Assembly: GCA_020746835.1 (NCBI GenBank)
Contig: JAGPNK010000012.1
Coordinates: 868,001-932,000 of the forward strand
From: Stachybotrys elegans
Taxonomy: Eukaryota > Ascomycota > Sordariomycetes > Hypocreales > Stachybotryaceae
Direction of reading: 5' to 3'
DNA: 64,000 bases
Under the pieces are notes generated by a model, which saw nothing but the letters and a program-made list of their open reading frames with translations, was not told the origin of the DNA and did not search any database. Shown piece after piece: positions 1 through 12,400 of this stretch (position 1 is the stretch's first letter; every line of letters begins with the position of its first letter). The translations under genes and the position numbers were made by a program.

Positions 1-901
1 ATGAAGAGAAATACGGAAAATTTGGAGGTCAGATTGCAATCCTCTGGACTCTAAGCATTATTTGCTGTAAAGTGATAGAAAGCGCAATCCTGATGGACCG
101 GTATTGGTATCTCGAGGAACAGAACGTGGGCAAGGTCGATGTATTTCCGATATTCGATCCAATGGTGTCTCCAAGAAATATGATAGTAGTAGCAGAGAAG
201 CAGAGGGAAGAGCAGAGGGAAGAGTAGAGGTCATTGATCAAACCGTGATATACCGACAGCGGAAGAATGTGAATTATTACAAAAACTGCTCACCATCCTT
301 TGCGATAGGTTTCTGAATTCAATGTCGTCAGGGAAACTTGCTAAGGAGAATGCATATGATCCAGTGTAAGATGATCCAAATAATCTTTGATAGAGTAGAT
401 GCATGTAGTGTAGAAAAAGGAACAATAGTATATACAAAAAATGGTAGCCTTGCTACCCATAGAACCAAAGAATAGAGTTAAACAATAAAGAGATCGTTAG
501 ATAACATCACCTGTTAGCCGGAGCCAGAGAACAAAAAGGGGGCTACGGCTGCGGTAGCAACCACTTGCAAACGTATATAGTCAGGGGGTGGCTGTAGTTA
601 CCAGACTCGATGTGCGTGCATACCGTTCGTCGGCTCTAGCCCTTACGTGTGTTCTGACGAAGATCCAAATTATCTTTATTGTCAAATTGGGCGATCTCGA
701 AGTCACTGACCTTTATCCATTCAGGACACTACATCGGAGGTTGCGACGAGTAGAATATCCAATTTCACACTGTCTGGTTCATTTATATTTAGGTAGTTCG
801 CTTTGTATATTGATGTAGCTATGCTGCATCTCGGATTGCTATGAGTCTGTGTAACTAAAGTTTATTAAACTGTCAACCATACCACCATGTTCTCCCCCAT
901 C
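1..901. other. Intergenic, no gene seen
   Basis: Only short, low-quality open frames on both strands; none has a recognisable domain, a good start or a fungal intron pattern. It is AT-richer than the gene that follows. It may hold the 3' region of the minus-strand glycosyltransferase gene ending at 902. Confidence 0.5.
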
Positions 902-2281
902 TTACTCGACGGCTTCCAACACGCCAGCCTTGATGATTCCTCCGCTACACTTGACAGGAAGAGACTTTAGGGTCCGGGTCTGGTCCAAGTGCACGCTGCC
1001 CCATCTCAGAAACGCTGCGTATGTCCCTGGGGTGATGTCCGCATCTGCATGCTCCTGCATGTCCCAGATCTTTGACAAGTTTACCAACTTCTTGTTCTCA
1101 ATGCCGTGAGATAGTTTCATAGTTGATGCGTTGGAAAGGAGCTGATGGACAAGATATTCAGCGTCTGGATCCCTGTCTTCCTCTTTTACGCTGTCTCGTG
1201 GCATTGCGAGGAGGTCGTATTGCCGCTGCCCATCCAACTTGCAGATGATTTGGGCGAGGAAAGTTTCTGCGATGGAGAGAACGTAGGCATGCTTCTCCCA
1301 GTACTCGGGCCCATTGAAGCCAATCGACTCATCTTGGAGCATGCGGACCCTGTTAAAGGCAAGAGTGTGCCCAACATAGTCGTTCATCAAAGAATTGTCA
1401 ATGTCAAACTTCTCCTGCATCTCTTTGGGAAAGTCGACCTTCTGCACCTGACGGAGGAGTGGGTGGTTCCGGACTCCAGTACAGTCCGTTCGGCCTCTCC
1501 AGACTTCCAGAAAGACCTCGTGCCACAATCGAACAAATAGATTGCCCTTTGTGGCCGCAATGAACCCATTCATGATGACATCGTTTCCTGGGTGTGTGGC
1601 GGTAGCAAATCCTGCAATCTCATAGGGTGTTGAAGGGTCCTCAATTGCGTTCCAGCAAATGTCGTCCATGTGCCTAAATAGTGTTGTCCCGACGTCCAGC
1701 CACACACCACCGTAGTGAAACAAAAGGGGTAAGCGGACGACATCGCCGCTGTGCGCTCCCACGTAAGGACCAGTCATTGCTCTGTTGTTGAACGCATCGT
1801 GAAATTCTGTACGGTCGAGATAGTGCTCCACGTTCATCGGAGAGCCTTCCACATGGTCCAGAACCCTCACGGTCCACTCGGGCCCAAGTCTTCGCACCCA
1901 GCCGATGATGTTACGTTTGACATAAGGCCTCATCTGAGAAAACCCCGTGTCCCAGAACGCCCATATATTCTTCTGTGACGTGACCGGTTGAAACCGCAGT
2001 AGCTGCGAAGTTATTTCGGCATCTGAGCGTGGATCTAACAGTGAAGCCGGAATCCTGACAAGCCCGGCCGCTTCCGTGAAGACAGGCTCTGCGGGGGAGC
2101 GTATGATGGGCGCCATGCTACGATTGTGCTGGATTTTGACGTAGTTCTCTTGAGGAGCCGATATTGCCGGCTCTGAGAGAGCTTTGGCGGGGTTTATAAA
2201 ACAAATAAGTGCTGAAGCAAAGATAAGGTAGAAGGATTCCCAGGGCAACGTTACATGGAGGATTCTCACAGGAATTGCCAT
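902..2281 (-). CDS. Membrane-anchored capsular-polysaccharide-type glycosyltransferase
   Basis: Single-exon gene of 459 codons. The frame stays open upstream to 2386, but the first true ATG is at 2281. It gives an N-terminal hydrophobic stretch (WESFYLIFASALICFI, about residues 14-29), which reads as a signal anchor of a type II Golgi protein. The central part carries the block GDVVRLPLLFHYGGVWLDVG, the donor-binding region of the Caps_synth / GT32-like family (Pfam PF05704), where the D-x-G-x-x-x-R-x2-L-x3-GG-x-W-x-D pattern includes the DXD-like acidic residues. The preceding NIWAFWDTG matches the 'I-W-x-x-W' start of these enzymes. Inferred role: sugar transfer onto a glycan or glycolipid in the Golgi lumen; donor and acceptor are not readable from sequence. 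It stands alone, with no obvious link to the cluster to the right. Confidence 0.8.
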   Translation of the reverse strand: MAIPVRILHVTLPWESFYLIFASALICFINPAKALSEPAISAPQENYVKIQHNRSMAPIIRSPAEPVFTEAAGLVRIPASLLDPRSDAEITSQLLRFQPVTSQKNIWAFWDTGFSQMRPYVKRNIIGWVRRLGPEWTVRVLDHVEGSPMNVEHYLDRTEFHDAFNNRAMTGPYVGAHSGDVVRLPLLFHYGGVWLDVGTTLFRHMDDICWNAIEDPSTPYEIAGFATATHPGNDVIMNGFIAATKGNLFVRLWHEVFLEVWRGRTDCTGVRNHPLLRQVQKVDFPKEMQEKFDIDNSLMNDYVGHTLAFNRVRMLQDESIGFNGPEYWEKHAYVLSIAETFLAQIICKLDGQRQYDLLAMPRDSVKEEDRDPDAEYLVHQLLSNASTMKLSHGIENKKLVNLSKIWDMQEHADADITPGTYAAFLRWGSVHLDQTRTLKSLPVKCSGGIIKAGVLEAVE

Positions 2282-3343
2282 ATCCGGAGCAGACTGTTCA
2301 ACGTTATTCGAAGGATGGCTAATGGAGACAACAGTCCATTCAAATGTGCAAGTCCAACGTGGACTGCGGCACACGGTGGGGTACAAGCTCGCTCTCGCTT
2401 CCGGCGAGCTTGTGACCGCGAGATATCCGAACCTCCTGACTGACTGAGTCTAGTTCCGGCGATCCATGCCGTCTCAAGACAGTACTTTCGTATGCTCACG
2501 AGGTGACATCCTCAGTATCCGAGGCGCCTGAAGAATAAACCAGCTCTCCATCTAGCATATCGAAGGCCTGATCGATTGGATGCATGTCTGAATGGGAAGA
2601 CCACGCAAGGGTTGCGACACGTCCGAGACGAAGAGTGAAGGTCAGCACTGTCAGCATTAAGTGGGTTCATGTTCCCAAATCCCGCCCCCATTCGTGTAGT
2701 GTGAATGGTCTCGATGCGAGAATGTGGGAATTTCGGATCCTGCGCACCGGCGGGATAGAGAAGTAACTCTGAGAAAGTTCCCTCCAAGAATACACACAAC
2801 ATTGAATCCATAGCTGATGTTGGCAGAAAATCCTGTGAAACATGGCTGTGATGGTGGAAATTTGAAGGGTTTTCCACACTCCGTAGTTGCTTGGAAGACA
2901 CCGTGGCGAGGGAAGCACCGGGCGTCCAATGTTTGAGAAGGCCTCTCTGTCACTTGATGTACTAAATGCGAGGGTATAAGAATGAGGACTGCACTGTTAT
3001 GAAGAACGGACTTGGACCAAATAACCAAGTGGATGAGCGATGATTAAGAGCATGAAGTACTTCAGCTGCTTAGCAAATGGTGATCTACCAGACATAGCCT
3101 GCTAATATAAGGGAAAATAGCCAGGGGGATGTTTTAACCAACATACCCCGATCACCGTTACTTGGGAAACCGATGCTACATCATCAGCCATTCTCACTGC
3201 AATATATGCTGCTTGTAATACAAAGATGGTTGGTTGCCTTCATGCATTCCAATTAGCCGTGATACGCAAGAGCTCCATGACACGACTGCATTTCGCTGCC
3301 GTACGACATAGTATTAATATCCGCTTCCCCTTCCACACTTGTA
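2282..3343. other. Intergenic, no convincing gene
   Basis: Overlapping minus-strand frames of 80-130 codons at 2512-3028 lack recognisable domains, and no consistent splice pattern joins them. The stretch next to 2281 should contain the promoter of the glycosyltransferase. Confidence 0.45.
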
Positions 3344-6204
3344 CTACCTAAAAGGAATCTTCTTTGCACTCCTCCTCGCATTAATACTGCCCAGGGCCGC
3401 CTCCGCCTCCTTAGTATCTTTATCCTCCGTCCCCAAAACCTTCCTCCGACCTTCCAAGCACTCGTCCATGAGTTTAGCAGCCTTATGCAAATGGCCCTTC
3501 TGATCCATGATGAGGCCGAGGTGGGATAGGACATCCAAGGTCAGGGGATTCTCATCTCCTAGATGCTCTCTCCTCCACTGCAACACCTGAGTGAAAAGCT
3601 CCTCCGCTTCATCGCGCTCCCTTAGAATGAAGTGTGTCACACCCAAGCCGTACATAGTCAGCATGAGATCCTCATGGTCTTCTTTAAATATTCTTCGCTG
3701 GTTCTCTAGGACGTGTATGTGCAGCGTCCTGGCTGTCCTATGATGGCCTTGAAGAAGATGAAGCATCGCAAGATGTGCTGCAGTTTTTATTGTGTCCGGA
3801 TGTGTATCCCTCTTAAAGTTCTTCTGCATCTTATGGAGTGAAGTCAAGATGCCTGAAGCCTTATCGTAACGTCCATTGTTGAGATAAGTCAAACCAAGGT
3901 CAGAGGCTGCTGCAAGTGTTTCCGGGTGCGTTATTCCGAGGCGCGACTCCTTTCTCTCCAACCTTGCGTTGAATATTTCCTCCAATGTACGATTGTAGCC
4001 CTCCTGGTCGTGGGTAGCCGTCAGCTCGTCACTTTCCTCAGATTCAGGAAGCTGACGAACTTCTCGCAAAAATCGAAGGTTAACCTGCTCTGATTCATCG
4101 TATCGTCCTTGGAGCGCATAGGAACTTGAGAGGCACGCTGCAGCCTCTAGAGTAGCTTCGTGGGCAGTTCCAAGCAGCTGTAGCCGCTTTTCGAGGATCA
4201 CAGAGATAAGTTTGTCGTGTTCTTCGAACTTTCCCAGCTCTAGGTTTAGCCTGGAGAGTATAATACCAGCGACGAGTGTATCCTCATTCATGTCTCCGCA
4301 TGTGCACAGCCGCGACTGGTATATCCAATTGGACCACTCAGCTGCTTGACTGTGCTCTCCTCGCATTTGATGTATATTGCGGCGACCCGTCATTGCAGTA
4401 ATAGTGGTAATATCATCTGTTGGTAAAACCTTCTCACATCTTGGCAACAGATCATCCAGCAGGTCTCCCGCTTCGTCAATCTGATTCAGATTAATCTCCA
4501 CGAGAGCCAATTGGGCTGACATCTTCAGGACAAATGGATCGTCTTCAGCCCGCTCCTTCCGTAGCACAGTTAGGCATGCTTCGGTCAAACTTGTGATCTC
4601 GAGGCAATACCTCGTTGGTACGCATAATTCGACATGTTCGCGAGGAGAGTTTCAGCGGCGGTTTGTCCTCCAGGCACACTTGCATATTCAGCGACGCGTA
4701 TTCCATCAGGGAAAATCGTCTCGCTTTCTTTATACAGCTCCCATGAAGGCTCAGTGTAATCTGGGAATCGATTCTTGATGGTCTTCAAGGCAGATAGAGC
4801 GTATACACTTGGTTCTAAGTCCTGTGTGCTCTCGGACTCTCCTGTGATGTTATCCGTTGAGGAAGATGGATGAATCTGATTCCAATATACAGGCCTATGG
4901 CGTATTCCTTCTTGCAAGAGACGAGGTAGCTCGTAAGTCTGTGAGTCTTCGCTTTTAGAATGCGGAATGAGCAGGTGAAAGTCCTCGAGTCGCTTCAGAG
5001 CTTGCCGAACCTTCGTAGCGTCCGGTGGCTCAGCCTTTCCGTGTCTGTGGTTGTGGCAAATGGTCGCTGCTTCACGTATAACCTCGTACTGAATTTTCAT
5101 GGGGTCCAGGAAGGACACTGCATGCAGTATGCCGTAGGCAAGTTCGTTCTCAGTCTTGATATGGTCGATAGACATCCGCCAACCTTGAGAAATGGCCCTT
5201 AGATCGTCGCGCCACTCTTTACTTTCGGCGATCGCTTGGGTTAAATACGAAATTCCTGTATCGGTTTCTCGTAGATAGGGTCCGGCCTGGCATATTGCAA
5301 GAGGGTGCTGCTGTAGGACTGATAGAAGAGGTCGTGTTGAGTCGTCATCTTCATGTTTTGGGTGCATGACTCTCGTCAGGAGCTCTGTCCCCTCGCCAAA
5401 GCTCATCTCACCAACCGCAACAGGCGAAACGAGTGTTCCCACGATGTCCCTGTGTCGAGAGATTAAAAGTATTGTGCCACCAGGGCTTGAAGGGAAGGAA
5501 ATTTGTAGCTCCATCGATCCATCACCTTCTCTCAGTCGAGGGCCAAGTGGAATGTCACTCGACTTGTCTTCATCTCCAACTTCCGACTGCGATGAATCCT
5601 TTCCCCATATACGTCTCCACGTATTGGTGACCTTTTGGAGCCCGGGGGATTCGGGTTCTTGCTTTTGCTGTGGCTCATGCTCATTCTTCGGGTTACTTAA
5701 CCCAAACATTTCGAGATTGTTGACATAATCAACGGCCAGGAACCACTTAGGCTGGAACTGGATGCCCGCCTTGACAACAGCCACCATTTCACCCAGAGAA
5801 AGCTTTTGTACATCCAGACCGAGTACCGCTGCGATGGCGCTGTAGTCGCGGTGAAAGGTTGTTTCGTTCTCCGCGCTGATCCAGAACACAGCACAGCCCC
5901 CAGCTGAGTATCGTCGAAGGGCATAATCGAGTGCTAGTTGGGTTTTTCTACGGTCAAGTTAGCTTACAAGTATCATGGACTGCTTTGTAGACACTTACCC
6001 AGATCCTCCCGGTCCACATAATGCTACGCGCTGATGCTGGTTGTTATACCGTATCAGGCGGTCGAGGCGATCAGCGAGCTTGGGGCGCGCAACAAATCTG
6101 TCGTTTTGTTGGTATGGGATGTAAGATGGGGCTACAGTTTCGTTATCGCTGTCGTTGGGAGCAGGCCCGGGCTGATCCGCCTCTGCTGAATTAGCTGAAT
6201 CCAT
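3344..6204 (-). CDS. NB-ARC / tetratricopeptide NOD-like receptor, apparently frameshifted
   Basis: Fungal NLR-type protein. Start chosen at the second ATG (6204; the first in frame is 6243). Exon 1 ends in the P-loop GPGGSG. An intron (GTAAGT donor, GCTAAC branch, TAG acceptor, about 5997-5950) then splices to KTQLALDYAL, rebuilding a perfect Walker A motif. Next come a Walker B-like FLAVDYVNN, a sensor block GTILLISRHRD, a GLPL-like HPLAICQAG, a winged-helix region, and in the C-terminal half about nine TPR units of the 42-residue kinesin-light-chain type (e.g. LGLTYLNNGRYDKA). The NB half runs into a stop at 4585, while the TPR half is open in the -1 frame across the same place: ...YAYQRG in one frame continues as YCLEITSLTEACL in the other. 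No splice signals explain the switch, so a one-base deletion near 4610 is likely (real mutation or sequence error). N-terminal effector domain is absent; residues before the P-loop look disordered. Confidence 0.8.
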
Positions 6205-6243
6205 GAAGCAAGTAGTAGTCCCAGGGCAAATTTTATGGGGCAT

Positions 6244-7272
6244 TTATCAAGATGTAGCAGTGTTGCCATACAGAGAGAGGAATGGTATTAGGAGATATGA
6301 TGCTAATTTATATGAAATAGAGAAAAATGCAATGACGTAGGCACCCCCCAAAAGTATTGAGTGAGACGTTACACAAGCCCGCAGACAGGTTTAACGTACA
6401 TAATTCTGTAATCCTTCCCATTTGGGCTCCCCTCAACGTCATTTTCCTGGGCACTCCCCAACTCTAATGTTTCCATTGGCTGCCTTGTGGATAAACAATG
6501 TATTGGATGGCTGGCCAATGAAGATCGGCCGATGTAGCTGTAGAGCACTGGTCGCAAGGCATAATCTATGATGCGCCTCTTTACTGAATGCGTCAGGTAA
6601 GCACATGCGCCTCTTTCCTCTTCTTCCACTCCCATCAGCGATGGAAACCCAGGATTCGGATTCTCTAGATCAGCATTTCGTGAAACGCGACTCGAGAGTA
6701 TATAACGTGGCCAAAGTTGGTATTCATCGACTCTCCTCTGGAAGCAGCCGAGATGAGATACGTTTTTATCCTGATAACAGCTTCACCTGGGGTGCATTCA
6801 AGTATCTTTTAACCAAACGCTCATCGGGGCAGCCACTCCCACCTCTCGGTCGGTGAGGATAGGCTGAACCTTGGCTGGACGCCAGAGGCGGCGAGATGAT
6901 CGAGGGGTGGGCAGAGCTGCTTACGACCTGCGCTGGCTTTGCGAGTCGAGAATGTGACCAGAGGGAAACCCTACAATGGCTCGCAAATCGGTTCTCATGT
7001 GAGTCGTCATTTTACACTGTTCTCCTTGTCTCCTTTTGTGCTTCTCGGGCATAAGTCTTGAAACGATAGATATACGTCCGTGAAGTTGTATGTAATATAC
7101 ATTGCAGTGATTGCTTTGCTGCATTTTGCATACGAGATTCTGAGAGAGGGTTAATTCCGGTCAACACTTTATCTCTATCATTTGGGTGAATGGGGGAGCA
7201 TAGTAAGGCGGTGGGCGCCAGTTGAAAGTTAATCTAGTGGTTTCCATACACTTCTTCTCCCCCAATCGCTAG
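6244..7272. other. Intergenic, no gene seen
   Basis: Contains the NLR promoter side (6244 on) and the 3' end of the acetyltransferase. An 83-codon plus-strand frame at 6605-6856 has no recognised domain, so I do not call it. Confidence 0.45.
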
Positions 7273-8089
7273 TTAAGTGGTTTCCGTAAATCTCTTGATG
7301 AGCTTCGCAGGTACGCCCCCAACGGCACATTCTGGCTCCACATCCTTTGTCACAACAGCTCCGGCTGCCACGGTAGACCCTCGACCAATACGCACTCCCG
7401 GCAGGACTATTGCACCTGCACCAATCCAGCAGTCGTCTTCGATGACAATTGGGAAGGCAAAAGAGGTGCCAAAGGCTTCCTGGCGAGCTTTCCACTGGTT
7501 ATCATGTGTACCAGTGCAGATGCAGACATCTGGTCCTATGAGAACGCGGTCACCGATGGTGACAGGGGCGTTATCGTAAATGGAGACACTGCAATGAAGA
7601 AAGTATCAGTAAGTGCTGCCATCTGTCATTTACGTGAGATCTGACTTTCGGTTCATATAGACGCGATTTCCTACATATGTGTTGCAACCCCAAGTGATGA
7701 AAAAAGGCTGCTCAATAGTTGATTCTGGTCCAATCCTGCCAAAGATTTTCTCGGCTACTTGCATACGCCGTTGTGTTAGGGATGACATGGTTGCGTCTTC
7801 AGGAATGCTAGTATCATTGAACGAGAGTAGTTGTCTCTTGACAGCAACCTTGAACCGGCCCAGCTTCTCATCTTTGGATGTGTCAAAGCTGCACGCCACA
7901 AGCTGAGATTAGCAGCTGTTGGTCACGAGGTGATTGCAGGTTTTATAGGACTAAACATGTCTGGGATAAGGCAAGTGAGACTCACGGCATCCCACTGATC
8001 ATTTTCTCAAACTCATCACACCAAGGTACTTCCACCTGGCTCTGCCGGATGATGGAAATAGCACAAGAACTTTTGCTTGATGCTGCCAT
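7273..8089 (-). CDS. Maltose/galactoside-type sugar O-acetyltransferase (hexapeptide repeat)
   Basis: Three exons. Exon 1 (8089-7986) encodes MAASSKSS... and SGMP. Intron 1 (GTGAGT donor, GCTAATC branch, GCAG acceptor, 7985-7889) joins it to FDTSKDEKL. The region around KMISGMPFD is the maltose-acetyltransferase N-terminal cap (Mac domain). Exon 2 has ITWGCNTYVGNRVYMN, and exon 3 has VSIYDNAPVTIGDRVLIGP, the catalytic-type GTHDNQW loop and the left-handed beta-helix hexapeptides IEDDCWIGAGAIVLPGVRIG, ending VGGVPAKLIKRF. The second donor is ambiguous: AA|GTCAGA would give the family-like MNRNVSIYD, AC|GTAAAT would insert KSDLT. The enzyme transfers acetyl from acetyl-CoA to a sugar or other hydroxyl; it could be a tailoring enzyme of the adjacent cluster, but that is only inference from position (1.4 kb from the NRPS-like gene). 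Confidence 0.85.
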
Positions 8090-9484
8090 GGCTTCAATTT
8101 GCGAGCGGTTCGCTGGTCCGGATTTCCCGTGAATCTGCGCAAACACGGCAAGCCAACGATAGGGATCCAGGGTGAGGGGTCAATTTATAGCTGGTGATAC
8201 AGAGTGTCGCCACGTGAACGGCAATCTTGCTGCTTACTCACTGGGCTTGCCCCAGTTCATAATCACATCATTGATGCGCCGAAATCCCATGTCCGGAATC
8301 ACCAATATCGCAATGGCAAAGTGACGCTTAAAACTCCAGGTAGGTTCAAGCGCCACTCTCCACGATGTTCTGGCATGAAAGGTTGGGTACAGCCTCAACT
8401 TGTTTATAGCATTATGAATCGCAAGTAGAACATGATGGATGGGCAGGCTGGAACTGATTTAAAAAGGTAGACATAATGCTCCCTTCATGGTAAAAGGGGC
8501 TAAATAGCATTGACTCAAGGCGGTGTAAAGACAGACATTAAGAATATTACGCTCAAACGCGTGTCTTTCTCTGACTGGCTGTGTGGGATCCGGGCTAAAT
8601 TCCCTATCTGGGTGAGCTGGAATCTCAGGTGAGCTGAAATCCTGGTCCCCGTTTTTGTGGAAATCGGAATCGGCACTTGCCTTCGGCTTCGGATGGCATT
8701 ACTCGTAACCATAAACTACATGGGGCTGCCGACACATTCCACAGACATAGACTTAGACACACCAACACATTTACAATATACACGCCTCTCAAGCATACGG
8801 AGGTGTTCCAAATACGCCCTGGGCGTCAGTGAGCGCCATGGTCATCTCACGAGGGAGTGCTTCTCCTCAACAGTCTCGGCCACCTGGGTTTTGCGCCATA
8901 TTGATATAATCAAGCCTCTGTGCAACGTACATCGCCGCCGCCTTGTCATTAGTTTGACAAGTAGGACTCGCTCAATGGCCAAAGCTTTGCTACGCCTCAT
9001 GGGTTATGAGCCGAGAATGTCCATATGCGCCGAGACGGGTATGTGATTGGATGTCTCAGTCCAGACAGCCGGAGGCAGATGAGTAAGACATTCTGATGGT
9101 CCATATGCGAATCTGGTTAGCCTGGTGACGTACATACAGCTGAAGTGTAACCCTGAAGGTCTAAGGTAGCGATGTAGATCCGAGACATGTAGCAGGCTCA
9201 CATTGGCTGTGAAACACAGCTCATTGTCCACGGTGATCGGCAGTTTCGTTCGGGCGTCGATTTGCCGAAAGTTTGATATGTCCTTAAAGTGTGAAGTGTC
9301 CCAACGTATCTTACCTTATTATTTTGCTGGCGCAAATACATTGATCGGTGCTGCCTCTTTTTGTACAAAAGGGTCTTGACTCTCATCAGCTCCAACTCTG
9401 ATCCATTACCCCCTCTCCTCAGTTTTTCGGCAACAAGGTTTAGGTGATTGACAAGCGTTTCTTTGGAAGCTTTGCGGTCTAGCC
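8090..9484. promoter_or_regulatory. Divergent intergenic region, acetyltransferase / NRPS-like gene
   Basis: 1.4 kb between two divergently transcribed genes. No coding frame supported. It holds scattered CGG triplets (for example around 8664-8691) but not the 8-bp phased array seen in two other cluster promoters. Confidence 0.4.
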
Positions 9485-12400
9485 ATGTCCATGTCTCTGG
9501 CGTCTATGCGCTCAACGGAGAACCTGTGGCCGAATGCCATCAGGAGCCGCCTCTCCCAGTCTACACCGTTCGCCACAGTGGTTGGTCCCGATGGATCCTT
9601 GGAAAACGTCACCTTCTCGGGTTTGGAGAATGCTTCCAACCGGATATCATGGTTTCTCCAGCAGCACTGTAAAGATGATATCTTCTTTTACATGGGTCTC
9701 AGTGACATCAGGTGTCTGATTTGGGTGCTTGCCGCCATGAAAACTGGCAAATGTGTATGTATTCCCAGTCTGGTCAGCCTTGATTGGAGCCAAGCTCACG
9801 CTGTTCAGGTTGTGTTTCCCTCTCCTGGAAATCCCACGGCAGCCAACCGAAAGCTGTTCTTGAAGATCGGGGCCAAGAAGTTGTTCATCGCCGCAGAACT
9901 CTTAGACAACACCTCCGCGCTTCGACAGGCGACTGAAGATATTGTCATCTCTCAAGTGACACCCAGCTACTCAGAGGTTATGGATCAAGACAATGTCGTG
10001 CCTATTTACCCATTCACGGAGACATGGGACGATATCAAGCTCCGACGATTTATGGCCCTGCATACCTCCGGCACCTCAGGCAATCCTAAGCCAATATACT
10101 GGAACTACATGGGGGCGAGCACGTTTCTTGCCTTCCGGGACGAAGAATTCTCGGGAGCCAGTGGTACCAACCTTTTGCGACAGCTACTAGTTGGTCAACG
10201 TGTCTTCCTTCCTTTCCCTCTTTTCCATGCAAGCTCTCACCCCTCCCTCTTCCGACGAAGGCACAGGCTAATATCCAAGGATAATAGGCCGCGGGCATAT
10301 CAATGTTGCTGATTTCTGTTTTCTGCCACAACGCTGTCATTCTCCCCAGGAGCGGTACATCATTGTCACCAGCCAATGTTACCCCTATATTGCAACATGG
10401 GAGATGCAACACCATGTTCTCACCGCCAGCCCTTCTGGAGTCATTTTTGGTCTATCCATCAGGGCTGTCTGTGCTGGCAACTTTGGAACATGTGGCCTAT
10501 GCAGGGGGCCCTCTACAGCCAGAAAAAGGTGCCCAGCTGGCCAAGCATCTCAAGCACCTCTTCCCTGTCATTGGCAGTACCGAGGGAGGAACCGCTACCC
10601 TTGAAACAACGAGCGACAGTTCGTGCTGGGACTGCTTCAACTTTGTTGATGTAGGCCAACAGATGCAAGAATCGGCCCCTGGAATATACGAGCTAGTTTA
10701 CCCTCGAGGCCCACGGGTCGACAAAGCCCACGGTTACTTCCACGTTTTCCCAGATCATGAACAGGAGTATCGCACGTCTGACCTGTTCTCCCCAGCCCCT
10801 GGCAGAGACGGCTGGTGGATCTATCGAGGAAGGACTGATAACTGGGTTGTTATGACCAATGGGATGAAGATAGACCCAACCGAAATGGAAAACCACGTCT
10901 CCAGTCACCCCAAGGTGAAGGGCGTGGTGGTAGCAGGTTCCTATCGCTTTCGGCTTTGTATGTTGATCGAAACAACTTTGGACGACGAAGGCGACAAGAC
11001 GGCGCTGGTTGACGAGATATGGCCTTTGGTTGAGAAGGCCAACCAGGACGCACCCAAATTCGGCCGGGTACCTCGTGAGCTCATCATCATTGGTCATGCA
11101 AAGCCATTTCGTCGGGCGGCGAAAGGCACTATCCAAAGACAAGCCACCATATCGACCTACCAGGAAGAAATTGACGAAGCTTACAATCGGGTGGAAATGG
11201 GATTGTTGACCAATGATCTTGCTCCCATCACTTCGACACAACCCAAGGACCTTATCCCTTTTCTAACCGACCTCCATCAACAAACGCTCGACGTGGGTGA
11301 TAGACAAATTGGGCTTGATGATGACCTCATTAGCCTTGGACTTGACTCCCTTGCGTCATTCATCCTTCTGGCGCGCCTGAAGGCCGCGTTACGTCAGTTC
11401 GGGGTACAGGGCCAACAACTCGACAAAGTACACCCCCGGTTGTTTTACTCATCGACGACAGTCCGAAGGATGGCGAATTCTCTGTCGGACCTGCTGACTA
11501 GCAAAGATGCGCCCCCAACGGCAAACAGCACAAGACCGTTTGAAGAAATGATTGAGAAGTATGCCATCCAGGCGAAGGCCTTGGCAGAGAAAAACCGGAG
11601 ATCAATACTCTCATCAATTCTATCATCAATACGGTCATTCAGTCTACCTTGGTATTCTCGAAAGGAGACCATCATCCTAACCGGTTCAACCGGCTCTCTC
11701 GGTTCATACCTATTGGCTTGTCTCCTCGCCAACCCTTTGGTCGGCCGCATCTACTGTCTTAACCGTGGGCAGCCAGAGACCGCTCGTACCAGACAGGAGG
11801 CATCTTTCAAGTCTAGGCGCCTCCCACCTCTTCCAGCTCCGGATGACAGTCGCCTGTCCTTTATCCAAGGCAGCCTCCACGAGCCGAAGATGGGCATACC
11901 TGTCGCAGATTACGATCTTCTTGTGGACCAAGCCACCTGTGTCATTCATAATGCCTTTCCAGTGAACTGGCTCATGGATGTCCACTCCTTTGAGCCGCAA
12001 CTCATTGGCATGATGAATCTACTGGAGTTCATGGCCTCGAGTAAAAACAGCGCCAGGCTACTATTTGTCTCCTCCATTGCTGCTGGGGCGCCGGTTCTTG
12101 ATCCTTCCGGCTCCCCGAAATGGATTCCCGAAACTGTCATGCGTTCTGATGAAGCTCCACGCCGCCTCAACAATCAGGGTTATGCACATGCAAAGTACAT
12201 CTGTGAGAGAGTTCTGGAGGTTTATTCCAACGCGTCATTATCGGCTACCAATATCAGTATCCTGCGTATTGACCAAATCTGTGGCTCGACAGACAGCACT
12301 TCCCCGGCCATCTGGAACCCTGCCGAATGGCTCCCATCGCTGGTGATTTCCAGCGCGAGACATGTAGGCGCTGTACCTAAGTCACTTGGTAGCATCATGG

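Noticed and set aside
2512..3028. Minus-strand frames of 83-129 codons between the glycosyltransferase and NLR genes
   Set aside because: Mutually overlapping in different frames and without family resemblance.
6605..6856. 83-codon plus-strand frame
   Set aside because: No recognisable domain or neighbour logic; composition near random.
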